DNA of 64,000 bases from Acidobacteriota bacterium (GTDB lineage Bacteria; Acidobacteriota; Terriglobia; Terriglobales; Acidobacteriaceae), in NCBI GenBank assembly GCA_018268915.1, contig JAFDVQ010000014.1, positions 1-64,000 on the forward strand, read 5' to 3'. Below, one piece after another: positions 44,555 to 52,732 of this stretch (the first letter of the stretch is position 1; every line of letters starts with the position of its first letter). The notes under the pieces are model-generated. The model was not told the origin of the DNA, made no database searches, and saw nothing but the letters and a program-made list of their open reading frames with translations. The translations under genes and the position numbers were made by a program.

Positions 44555-45402
44555 CAGAACACAGCAAACCCGAACCGACTCTGCTTCTGAATGGCGAACC
44601 GTATAAAAACGAGGCGGGATGCGGTCAACTCCGGCGAGGCGGTTCCCGATGGAACAAGCGCGTGCTGATTGGTGTTCTGGTACTCGAATCATGTTTCGCT
44701 CTGCCGAAGCCAGCGCTTGGGCAATTCCTCAGCGTATTTGACGCGATCTTCAGTTCGATACAGAACGACATCGGAACCTCTCTCAAGGCGATCAATCAAG
44801 TCGCCCAGCAGATGCAGCAGCTTTATCAAAACACCGTAGCGCCGCTGGCGGCGATCAACCAGGCTCGTGGGTTCGTTGCAAACTCCATCAATACCTACCG
44901 TGGCCAGATGAGTCGAGTGTTCAATATGCCCATTACGAGCGCCGTAACACCCGGGCCTCAGCAATTCGAGAGTCTTCTGCACAGCCGTGCTTCGGCTGAA
45001 ATTCCTGCACTGCAGGCGAGCTTCACCTCAAATCTCGGCGGAATTCCAGTCGTCAACGCCGCCTCGCCCCAGGACAGGGTGATGATGGACATGGACGACG
45101 CGCTCGGACAGGAGAATCTCAAGACCACGCTCGTTGCGGATCAGGGTGCAGATGTGGTTATCCAGACTGCCAACCAGATGGAAAACCAGGTAGCACTCAG
45201 TACACCCGGTTCCAATCCCTTTCTCACGGCTCAAGCCCAAGTCGCCAATCTTCGCTGCCAAGCCTTTATCCAGAAGATGCTCGCGGCGGAGTTGCGCCAG
45301 GAAGCGGGCCGTATAGCCCACGACAATGTGCTTGTGAAGCGCAGAACAGCCGCGACTAGCGGAGTCAACAGTTTGATCACCGGAGCCCTGACGGCGCGGT
45401 AG
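44551..45402 (+). CDS. VirB5/TrbJ-like protein (copy 1)
   Basis: A 283-residue exported protein with a hydrophobic signal around 36-55 and a largely helical periplasmic part (DIGTSLKAINQVAQQMQQLY). It corresponds in size, position and composition to VirB5/TrbJ minor pilins. It shares NAASPQ(D/V)R, D-M-x-D-A and a terminal GALT(A/N)R with the adjacent gene. Its N-terminal 35 residues are polar and atypical. Confidence 0.7.
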   Translation: MTEHSKPEPTLLLNGEPYKNEAGCGQLRRGGSRWNKRVLIGVLVLESCFALPKPALGQFLSVFDAIFSSIQNDIGTSLKAINQVAQQMQQLYQNTVAPLAAINQARGFVANSINTYRGQMSRVFNMPITSAVTPGPQQFESLLHSRASAEIPALQASFTSNLGGIPVVNAASPQDRVMMDMDDALGQENLKTTLVADQGADVVIQTANQMENQVALSTPGSNPFLTAQAQVANLRCQAFIQKMLAAELRQEAGRIAHDNVLVKRRTAATSGVNSLITGALTAR

Positions 45403-45412
45403 GAAGCACTCG

Positions 45413-46318
45413 ATGACCGATCCAAAAAAAAACCCGAACAAGCAGCGCAGGTCGTTCTTTTGGCGTCGCAATACGATTCCTGTGCCAAACATCGAAAAAC
45501 CAGCAAGCCAGCCTGAACCGATATTGCGCGATGCGCACAAGTGGTTCCGCCCAACCATACTTAAGGGGGCGGTGGTTGCACTTGGTATCGTCGCAGTCCT
45601 GCCGAAGAGTGCCAATGGTCAATTTGGCATTGATACAGCGGCAATTCTCGCTGCGCTCTCGAAAATGCAATCTCTCATGAGCACCTATATTGCTGCGCCC
45701 CTGAGGACGATTAATCAGTACGAGCAGAGTACGGCAAAGTACGAGCAAGAGGTGATGTATCCACTTACAGCAATCAATCAGGCAAAGACCTCTGTGGCGC
45801 AATCCGAGAACCAATTCAACCAGGTGAGTGGTCTGTTCCGAGTCAACGTGGCGAGCGCCACTCTGCCCCAGTCACAGAGCCTTGAAGCTCTCCTGCTCTC
45901 CCACAGCGCCGCGAATGTTCCCAGTGTTTCCGGGCAATTTCAGAACGTCTACGGTGTCGTTATGCCGCAGAACGCTGCGTCCCCGCAGGTGCGATCAATG
46001 ACCGACATGTCGGATGCAGAGGCGCAGGATGCCATGAAACGGGCAATCGAGATCGACACCCTTGCGGACGCCGAGTTAAATGAGGCCAATCAGATGGGGC
46101 AACAGATCTCGCAAGCAGCGCCGGGGAGTGCTCCGATTCTCGAAGCGGAAGCAGATGTGTGGGTGGTTCGCGCCAATGCCTACACGCAAGCTGCACTTGC
46201 AGAACTGATGCGGACGCGCGGGATGGATCTCGCCAATCAGAGTGCTCGTGCAAAGCTTGCGACTACTGACAATACGACCAATAACGACCTCATCAATGGA
46301 GCACTGACCAACAGGTAA
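45413..46318 (+). CDS. VirB5/TrbJ-like protein (copy 2)
   Basis: A 301-residue tandem paralogue of the previous protein with the same order: polar N-terminus, one hydrophobic segment (ILKGAVVALGIVAVLPK), helical region (ALSKMQSLMSTYIAAPLRTI) and the shared C-terminal motifs. The pair presumably arose by duplication; both may be minor pilins. It starts 11 bases after the first copy. Confidence 0.7.
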   Translation: MTDPKKNPNKQRRSFFWRRNTIPVPNIEKPASQPEPILRDAHKWFRPTILKGAVVALGIVAVLPKSANGQFGIDTAAILAALSKMQSLMSTYIAAPLRTINQYEQSTAKYEQEVMYPLTAINQAKTSVAQSENQFNQVSGLFRVNVASATLPQSQSLEALLLSHSAANVPSVSGQFQNVYGVVMPQNAASPQVRSMTDMSDAEAQDAMKRAIEIDTLADAELNEANQMGQQISQAAPGSAPILEAEADVWVVRANAYTQAALAELMRTRGMDLANQSARAKLATTDNTTNNDLINGALTNR

Positions 46319-46323
46319 GAGAT

Positions 46324-47724
46324 ATGATCCTCGCTTCCCTACATCCCGCCACTATGCTTGCGCTGTTTCAGTCGACGCAGCTGAATCTGTTCGAGCGGTT
46401 TCTGACCCAGGCTAGGTCCGGCATCGACTCGACGGGTATTACTGCTGGGATGCAGAACGTGGCGTATGTGGTCCTGCTGGTCGGATTTCTCTGGCAGGTC
46501 TATCAATCGGCCTCGCACGGCGGGGATGTTCGCGGATTGGGTACAAGCCTCATCAAGTATGTGGTAACGGCAGTTGTGGTGATGAACTACGGAGCTGTGT
46601 TTACAACGATCAATCAGGGCTTTGTGAGCGCTGGAAATTGGGTGAGTAACGCGTCGGGGGGGAACGTCTTTCAGAACTGGGCCAGCGATTTAAAGACACA
46701 GTACAGCCAAGCCGGCTTCCAACAAATGTGGGGCTTGATTACCGGTTCGATTGCCGGATTGATTGACGGAATTCTCGTCCTCGTTGCCTACATACTTTAC
46801 CCAATTGTTGTGGTGGTATTCGGTTTCTTCTACATGTTCTACGGCAGCATTCTCTATATCTTCGGGCCAATCGTCGTTGCTCTTATGCCTCTCGACGCGA
46901 CCAACCGCCTAGCGAAATCGTACGTTGAAAACATTTTTGTTTGGAATGCCTGGCCAATTCTCTATGGAGGATTTGGAGCACTTCTCTCAGCGGTGCAAAT
47001 GGGGCAGGTTGGACAGATGCTCAATCAGAACGATTTTCTGGGTGGGCTCGGCAACCTCGAGGGCGCGTTCTTATTGGGCATCGTCAGCATCGTGTACTCG
47101 TTGGCGATCGCGGTGATCCCGTTTGTTGCCAAACGGATCGTAAGCGGCGATGTAGGGAGCACTGCCGCTGCCATGATCGGAGCGGCTGTGACTGCAGTGA
47201 CCGCGGGTGCTGCTGGCATTGAAGGAGCCGCTGCGGGATTCGCGGCCGTCAGGACGGGGGCTGGCGGTGCAACCGGAGCGGGGATGTCGTCGAGTGCAGC
47301 GACCACCGGGGCCGCACGAGCCCTTCCGGCATCGACTGGTGGAAACCTTCCGGCTCCTCCCCAATCCGCGCCGATTGCCGCTTCTTCAGCAACAGGCGGC
47401 TTCGGATTTGATGCCGGCGCTCCGACGCTTGAGGGCCACGCGGATCTTATTCGCAACTCCATCAGCAACGCAATGGGTACCAATCAAGCGGATGAAGCGA
47501 GCGGCGAGGCTGGCTCTGTTTCGAGCGGCAATTCGAGTCCTTCGCAGGGTGATTCGGGGAGCCCCGCCACGAAAAGAAGCTCCAATGCCGGATCAAGTGG
47601 TTCTCAAAGGAGAGGGCCAAGTGTGCACCGGTACAACGTGGGCACATGGGGTGCTTATCACGCCGCACGGCTCGCCGCGAGTGGCGTTGCGAAGGCGACG
47701 AGATCTAGGACTGATGAAGATTAG
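46324..47724 (+). CDS. VirB6/TrbL-like polytopic T4SS protein
   Basis: A 466-residue inner-membrane protein with about seven helices between 45 and 285 (NVAYVVLLVGFLWQVYQSAS; VLVAYILYPIVVVVFGFFYM; GIVSIVYSLAIAVIPFVAKR). The conserved central loop reads GPIVVALMPLDATNRLAKSY. The last 180 residues are Gly/Ala/Ser-rich and disordered, as in TrbL proteins. It is part of the translocation channel. Confidence 0.85.
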   Translation: MILASLHPATMLALFQSTQLNLFERFLTQARSGIDSTGITAGMQNVAYVVLLVGFLWQVYQSASHGGDVRGLGTSLIKYVVTAVVVMNYGAVFTTINQGFVSAGNWVSNASGGNVFQNWASDLKTQYSQAGFQQMWGLITGSIAGLIDGILVLVAYILYPIVVVVFGFFYMFYGSILYIFGPIVVALMPLDATNRLAKSYVENIFVWNAWPILYGGFGALLSAVQMGQVGQMLNQNDFLGGLGNLEGAFLLGIVSIVYSLAIAVIPFVAKRIVSGDVGSTAAAMIGAAVTAVTAGAAGIEGAAAGFAAVRTGAGGATGAGMSSSAATTGAARALPASTGGNLPAPPQSAPIAASSATGGFGFDAGAPTLEGHADLIRNSISNAMGTNQADEASGEAGSVSSGNSSPSQGDSGSPATKRSSNAGSSGSQRRGPSVHRYNVGTWGAYHAARLAASGVAKATRSRTDED

Positions 47725-47733
47725 GGAGGTTTC

Positions 47734-48453
47734 ATGAAGACCAGTACCGTCAGTGGCGACCAGGCAGCACTGGCAAGGCCGAAGTATTACGAGATGGATG
47801 GAGCGCTGAGGGCGAACGCGAACCGCGCATGGCTTTTGGCCTTCCTGACGATTCCGATTGCGGTCCTTGCCATTGGCTTCGCTGTCTTTGTCCGGATGCA
47901 GCCGCCAACGGTGATCCGCATCGCTCCGAACGGGGATGCATCAGTTCTCGGCAAGCCCGCCAGGGGATCTGTTTCCGATCTCGCGACTGGCGGCACGGAC
48001 CAGTTTCTCGATGAAGCGTTTGTCAAGCGCTTCCTGTCGAGCTATCTGAACTACTCGCCGACAAACGTCGACGATCACTGGGCTGCCAGTCTGAATCTGA
48101 TGACTCGCAACCTACGCGCCTACACGCTGAAGGCGATGCAGGACGATGATACGCGGGGCAAAATCGACACGGGACAGATCCAATCTGTGTTTCACCTCCG
48201 CCAACTCGATCCCGTCACAGGCGAGCCCCTAACGTTCCTCGCTTATGGGGTGAAGGACGTCCACCACCTGACGAATGGGACGGAAACAACAGACCACTTT
48301 GTGAACGAATATCGAGTGCGGCTGATCGCCGATAAACGATCGGACGTGAATCCGGACGGCTTGTGGATTGCCGAATACAGTGAACGGCCGATCGACGGCG
48401 AACGCCGAGATCAGATTCTGGCCGCGCCGGATCGAAAAGACGGAGGTCAATGA
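47734..48453 (+). CDS. VirB8/TrbF-like T4SS protein
   Basis: A 239-residue bitopic inner-membrane protein with a helix at about 30-53 (RAWLLAFLTIPIAVLAIGFA) and a periplasmic VirB8-like domain (FLDEAFVKRFLSSYLNYSP; LTFLAYGVKDVHHLTN). It acts as an assembly hub. Its stop overlaps the next gene's start by one base. Confidence 0.82.
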   Translation: MKTSTVSGDQAALARPKYYEMDGALRANANRAWLLAFLTIPIAVLAIGFAVFVRMQPPTVIRIAPNGDASVLGKPARGSVSDLATGGTDQFLDEAFVKRFLSSYLNYSPTNVDDHWAASLNLMTRNLRAYTLKAMQDDDTRGKIDTGQIQSVFHLRQLDPVTGEPLTFLAYGVKDVHHLTNGTETTDHFVNEYRVRLIADKRSDVNPDGLWIAEYSERPIDGERRDQILAAPDRKDGGQ

Positions 48454-48752
48454 TGAGTACAGCAACCGTAACGGCCATACCCGTACAGGCGCCTGCAAGA
48501 CCGAGCACGCAACCGAAGAGAACGCGGAGATCACGGCAACAGAGCGAAGAAGTCGCCCGATTCTTCCTTGCCAAGGATGGCTCTTCTCCCACAAAGCCGG
48601 AACTCGGTGAAGAGGCCTCAAGCGAAGGGGAGGCCCTTATCAAGGCGTTCCAATCAAAATCCGGCATTGTTTACGTTCTACACGCCTACAAGGCGGACGC
48701 GGAGATGAATGGAGGATCTCCGATCTTGGTGAAAAAGCCCCTGCAGAAGTAA
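48453..48752 (+). CDS. Small hypothetical ICE protein
   Basis: A 99-residue protein with a basic, Pro-rich N-terminus (TQPKRTRRSRQQSEEVARFF) and an acidic middle. GGAGG lies six bases before ATG 48453; ATG 48450 is an alternative. No domain is recognised. It lies directly upstream of the polymerase-like gene. Confidence 0.5.
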   Translation: MSTATVTAIPVQAPARPSTQPKRTRRSRQQSEEVARFFLAKDGSSPTKPELGEEASSEGEALIKAFQSKSGIVYVLHAYKADAEMNGGSPILVKKPLQK

Positions 48753-48990
48753 TGGGCTTAAGTCAGCGCGGATTCAAAGAGGAGACATACCTGAAATACG
48801 GCTCATGTCGCCTCCTTTGACCCTTATCGCAAACGCGATGAGGAATTCCGCTGACCCGGTTTCGAATCTCGATCCTGGCTCGGCACACAATCCACCCCTA
48901 ACCCGGGCGGCCAGGCGAAGAGAATCGGGAGACCGGCGTCAGCCAATCTCTTGTCACTTCGTCTTGAAGCGCCAGACAAGTGAGGAGAAC

Positions 48991-51570
48991 ATGACAGCGA
49001 ACAGGACACAGAATTCGGCCATTGATGATCGCCTCATTCTTGAGTTGAGGATTGATGCGTCCGGAGAGGTGACCCGCAAGCCAACGAAGCTCGGACGGAA
49101 AGATACCCTCGAGGGAAAGCTACTCGGCCAGATCTATCCAGGAATCCGGGTAGCGCGCGTCAGCGTGCCGTATGAGTTGACGCCGTATGAGCAGTCTGTG
49201 GTCGAAAACCGCATGGCGAGCCTTCATTACGGCGGGGTCGAATACAAGCTGGTAGGCGCCAGCAGTTCGGCGAAGGATGGAAAGTTCTACTTCGTCGATA
49301 AGGCGCATGCCAGCTCGATTGCTGAGCGCTTTCAGCATTGGCCTGAGGCGGCGATCGTGTACTTTGCGATCTTGGTCTCCGACTGCAAGCTGATGGTCGA
49401 GGAGTCTGACCTGCGCATCGCTGTGGTCAAGGACCATGTCCTTGGCACCAACGATTGCCGTGGTTGGGCGCGTGAGTCCCTCTACCGGAAGCTGAAGATC
49501 GGCACGAATCGTTTTTGCCAATTTCGATTGGCGTTTGACGCGAGCGATCCGAAGCAAGCAAAGGGCGCATTGAAGGCGATGAGCGATCGTGTGGCCGACA
49601 GGCTCACGGTCGACGTGATTCTGCCCGAAAGTGCCTGCAAACCAGCGCTCAAAGGGAGTGTGCGATTTCTTCCTCAATTGGGCACTTCGGGCCGTATGTT
49701 CGTCGGTCCGGCGACTCTCGGGATCAAGCAAGTGTCCCGGCAGTCTGAGTTTGGGTCAAGCTACACCTTGATCGAGCATGCTTCGGAAGAGGCGCTGCAG
49801 TTCGAACTGAAACTGTGGGCGCTCGAACGAATCAAGGCGATGAGAAGGGCGTGGGATGAAGGCGATTACCAAGCTTTGTTCGATGTGATCGGAAAGTCCG
49901 AGGTCACTACGAGCGACGATGGTGTTGCCTTTGATCCCGACGCACTCGAACGAGAGGATGAGCCAGCTTCAGAAGGGTGTGATCCGGCGGAAGCGGTTCT
50001 CTTGGCGGATCGTAGCGGAAATGCAATTAAGATTCCCTACGTCTTCAATCAATTGAACCGTAAGCTCGCCCGTTGGGCCTTCCGTGCCTGCACCAGCGCG
50101 GATCTGAAGCTGCCATCGTTCGCTCTCGCTGACGACGGGGTCCTGATCGAGCACCGGGGAAAGATTCTCTCGGCGTCTGATTGGATACCAGAGGAAAGCG
50201 CAATTACATCCCTTGTGGCGGAGAAAGGACTCTGTGTCCGATACCCGATTCGGATGCAGGAGGATCTTCTTCCTGTCCGCCACCTGACCGAAAGCGAGCT
50301 TGTTCCGGCGCTCAAACAGGCGCTCGGGACCGACGACCTTGGCGACGGCGAGATCGCATATCTTTTCGATCGACAGCTTCGGATGGAGGGCACCTACATT
50401 CTTCATTCGAAAACTGCGAGCAGGAACGGCGGCGATTTCGACTTCGACACCATTTGCGTGATGCCATCCGATCAGTTTCCGAAGTTCGTAGCGGGGAGGA
50501 TCGCGTATGGGGAACGATTCCGTCAGGAAAAGACGAAGCACCAGAAGGCCAAGTCTCCCTGGTGGAATGCATGCCCAGTTGCCATGAAGGCGCGAGGAAA
50601 CCGGATCGGTGCCATTACCGATCTGAAGACCTCGTGTCTCGCGGCGGGACGGCCGGACCTGGCCTACAAGCTCGTCGAGCAGCTGCAGAACGCACTCGAT
50701 TCTTTGAAACACCGGGTCGAGATCGATGAATCCGTCATCAGCGACATTCGGAAGGAGGTCGCTCCGGCACCCTGGCTCCGCCATAAGCGCGAGCGCAGAG
50801 TATCGGACCTGCCTGCCCATCTCGAGGTTGCCGACACGGACAAGGTCGGGCGGCTCTACAACGTCCTTCGCAAGGAGATCGGCTTTCTTCCCGATGAAAC
50901 CGGCAACGGTTTCGAAGAGAAGATGTCGATCGAAGATTTCCGCGGGCTTTTCACGGGTGAGAGCGTCACCCGGGAAATGTTCGAGGAATGCCAGCTGGTG
51001 AACGCGATCTACGGCGACATTGCAAGCCAGATCGTCCAGCGCGAGGATACGGTCAAGCAGCAACTGAAAGACGCTCAGGCGCAGTGGGAAGCGGTGCGCG
51101 GGAGCGAAGACAAAGAAAAGAGAAAGTCAGCGGTGCTTGCGCGGAACAAGGCGCAGGCGGCCCTCTGGGAACATGAGCAGGATGCGCGAGATCAATTCAG
51201 CTCGTTGCATCTTTTCGTTCACTATTGGGCGCAAGGCAAGCAGGAGAACCGCAAGGCGTGGGCCCAGGCGATGAACGCTGTCGTGACTGCTGGTTCCGGA
51301 TCCGGTGCGGTCCTCTTCCAGTCGTTTCCGCAGGAGGTGGTCGATGCTTTTGCGGAGATGACAGGCGGCCAGCGGATTCGGGTGCGGTTACCAAAAACCG
51401 TAAACGGCTACGTATGGTTTGACGATGAACAGCGAGCATTTCTGGTCGAGCGGATGGCAAATCCGCAAGGCCCGGAATGCGAAAAGAGGGTATTTCTCTT
51501 TCAGTACAACGGCAAGCGGTCGCTAGTGTTCGAAAACACGAGTGTTCCAGTTCCAATGGAGCATTCCTAA
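48991..51570 (+). CDS. Putative two-barrel RNA polymerase (YonO/QDE-1-like)
   Basis: An 859-residue protein. NGGDFDFDTICVMPSD places three aspartates at 482, 484 and 486, like the D-b-D-G-D metal loop of the second double-psi beta-barrel of multisubunit, YonO and QDE-1-type RNA polymerases, though the conserved Gly is Phe here. Upstream, CVRYPIRMQEDLLPVRHL (Arg417-Pro419) resembles the R-x-P motif. Downstream, RIGAITDLKTSCLAAGRPDL with ALDSLKHRVEID (Asp570, Lys573) resembles the G-x-I...A-V-D-F-P-K segment. These match in order but spacing is looser than usual. ATG 48991 has GAGGAGAAC before it. Assignment rests on motif reading only; a relaxase or primase of another fold is the alternative. 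Confidence 0.55.
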   Translation: MTANRTQNSAIDDRLILELRIDASGEVTRKPTKLGRKDTLEGKLLGQIYPGIRVARVSVPYELTPYEQSVVENRMASLHYGGVEYKLVGASSSAKDGKFYFVDKAHASSIAERFQHWPEAAIVYFAILVSDCKLMVEESDLRIAVVKDHVLGTNDCRGWARESLYRKLKIGTNRFCQFRLAFDASDPKQAKGALKAMSDRVADRLTVDVILPESACKPALKGSVRFLPQLGTSGRMFVGPATLGIKQVSRQSEFGSSYTLIEHASEEALQFELKLWALERIKAMRRAWDEGDYQALFDVIGKSEVTTSDDGVAFDPDALEREDEPASEGCDPAEAVLLADRSGNAIKIPYVFNQLNRKLARWAFRACTSADLKLPSFALADDGVLIEHRGKILSASDWIPEESAITSLVAEKGLCVRYPIRMQEDLLPVRHLTESELVPALKQALGTDDLGDGEIAYLFDRQLRMEGTYILHSKTASRNGGDFDFDTICVMPSDQFPKFVAGRIAYGERFRQEKTKHQKAKSPWWNACPVAMKARGNRIGAITDLKTSCLAAGRPDLAYKLVEQLQNALDSLKHRVEIDESVISDIRKEVAPAPWLRHKRERRVSDLPAHLEVADTDKVGRLYNVLRKEIGFLPDETGNGFEEKMSIEDFRGLFTGESVTREMFEECQLVNAIYGDIASQIVQREDTVKQQLKDAQAQWEAVRGSEDKEKRKSAVLARNKAQAALWEHEQDARDQFSSLHLFVHYWAQGKQENRKAWAQAMNAVVTAGSGSGAVLFQSFPQEVVDAFAEMTGGQRIRVRLPKTVNGYVWFDDEQRAFLVERMANPQGPECEKRVFLFQYNGKRSLVFENTSVPVPMEHS

Positions 51571-51576
51571 CCACGA

Positions 51577-51622
51577 AAAAGAGAAGCTTGGGCCTCAGGG
51601 CTTGGGCTTCTCTTTTCTTTTT
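51577..51622 (+). terminator. Terminator or attenuator after the polymerase-like gene
   Basis: Perfect 11-bp arms (aaaagagaagc / gcttctctttt) enclose an 18-base loop and run into a pyrimidine-rich CTTTTTC tract, six bases after the stop codon and before the second virB9-like gene. It would allow the downstream genes to be transcribed separately. Confidence 0.65.
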
Positions 51623-51650
51623 CGCGCAACGATGCCCAGGGAGGCCCGCC

Positions 51651-52493
51651 GTGAAGGTTCTCGCAATCGCTACCATCGTTCTGGCAACTGTTGCGGCCGG
51701 GGCGCAAACAACCACTCAGACTCAGATCCGCCACATCGAAACGTCGCTGAACCATCTGACCGTTCTCGAATTCGGCGAATCGGTCACGACGCTCGCGGTC
51801 GCGGATCCAGACAGCTTCCAGATCGAACGCCATGGCGACAAAGTCTTTATCAAGCCGCTCCGCGAAGGTGTATCCACCAATCTGTTTGTGTGGACGGCGA
51901 CACGCGAACTGAGCTACGAACTTGATCCGGCAGGGCAATTGGCCCAAATGGATGTAATGGTCCGCGCCGAACCTGGTCCGGGCTCACGCGTCAGCACGCA
52001 GGCCTCAGCCGAACTCTCGGACGCAGAGATCCACAAAATAGCTTCGCTTGTCCTTACGCAAGCGATGTTGGGTGTCGAGGATATCGTGCATGACCCGGAA
52101 AGGCGTGCGACCGGACGCGTTCAGGTGGATCTTGAACAGGTCTATCGCGCCAAGGACAGGATCTACATTCGCTACTCCGTTTCCAATCAAACTCGGGATT
52201 CTTTCCGCGTCACGGCTCCGGAGGTGTACGCCGCGGTTCCCTCTGTGCAGCCCATTGCGCTCCTCAGCCTCAAGAACCACCAGATCACATCTCATACCTT
52301 CGGCAAATTTAAAACAAAGCAGGCTTCAGATATTAACGTTCAGGCGGAACCAACTGCCCGCGACCTGGCGCCGGGAGAAAAAGCGACAGGCGTAATCAGC
52401 ATCGGAACCTCGGCTGGCACTCCGCCGCAGATCTATCAGCTCAACTTCGGTTCCGACCGCAGCGGTCCCTTAAAGGTGGAGGCGGTTCTCTAG
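51651..52493 (+). CDS. VirB9/TrbG-like T4SS protein (copy 2)
   Basis: A 280-residue exported protein with a signal peptide (VLAIATIVLATVAAGAQ), N-domain strands (LNHLTVLEFGESVTTLAVAD; DKVFIKPLREGVSTNLFVW) and a C-domain (IYIRYSVSNQTRDSFRVTAP; GPLKVEAVL end). It is a second VirB9-type protein in the element. The start is GTG 51651 with GGGAGG seven bases upstream; the longer frame to 51477 overlaps the polymerase gene and the terminator. Confidence 0.8.
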   Translation: MKVLAIATIVLATVAAGAQTTTQTQIRHIETSLNHLTVLEFGESVTTLAVADPDSFQIERHGDKVFIKPLREGVSTNLFVWTATRELSYELDPAGQLAQMDVMVRAEPGPGSRVSTQASAELSDAEIHKIASLVLTQAMLGVEDIVHDPERRATGRVQVDLEQVYRAKDRIYIRYSVSNQTRDSFRVTAPEVYAAVPSVQPIALLSLKNHQITSHTFGKFKTKQASDINVQAEPTARDLAPGEKATGVISIGTSAGTPPQIYQLNFGSDRSGPLKVEAVL

Positions 52494-52495
52494 TC

Positions 52496-52732
52496 ATGGA
52501 CACTCACGGCCATATTTCGACAGAGGAAGCACGCGAGGCTCTACAGCAGATTTACCGGAACGACTCGGAGTCAAATCTCCGAACCGCCCTTCTTGAATCC
52601 TTTTCTGATGAACTCAGACCCATTGATGTAAGGGGCCGGCGCAGACCCAATCCGACGTTGGTGCTTTGCTTTGTGCTTCTCTGCGCTCTGGCTGGAGTCT
52701 TCGTCTACTTTTCAGTTGGAGGACATCGATGA
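52496..52732 (+). CDS. Small single-helix membrane protein
   Basis: A 78-residue protein with a soluble acidic N-terminus (THGHISTEEAREALQQIYRN) and one C-terminal transmembrane helix (LVLCFVLLCALAGVFVYF). It starts two bases after the VirB9 stop and overlaps the coupling ATPase start by four bases, so it is translated with them. It may be an accessory protein of the coupling ATPase; no family is recognised. Confidence 0.65.
   Translation: MDTHGHISTEEAREALQQIYRNDSESNLRTALLESFSDELRPIDVRGRRRPNPTLVLCFVLLCALAGVFVYFSVGGHR

Noticed and set aside
49969..51063. Long minus-strand frame inside the polymerase-like gene
   Set aside because: It overlaps the coding strand whose motifs are ordered; the antisense product has no recognisable features and no ribosome site.
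48991..51570. Classical MOB relaxase
   Set aside because: No HUH histidine triad with an N-terminal catalytic Tyr is present, and the three-aspartate loop fits a polymerase better.
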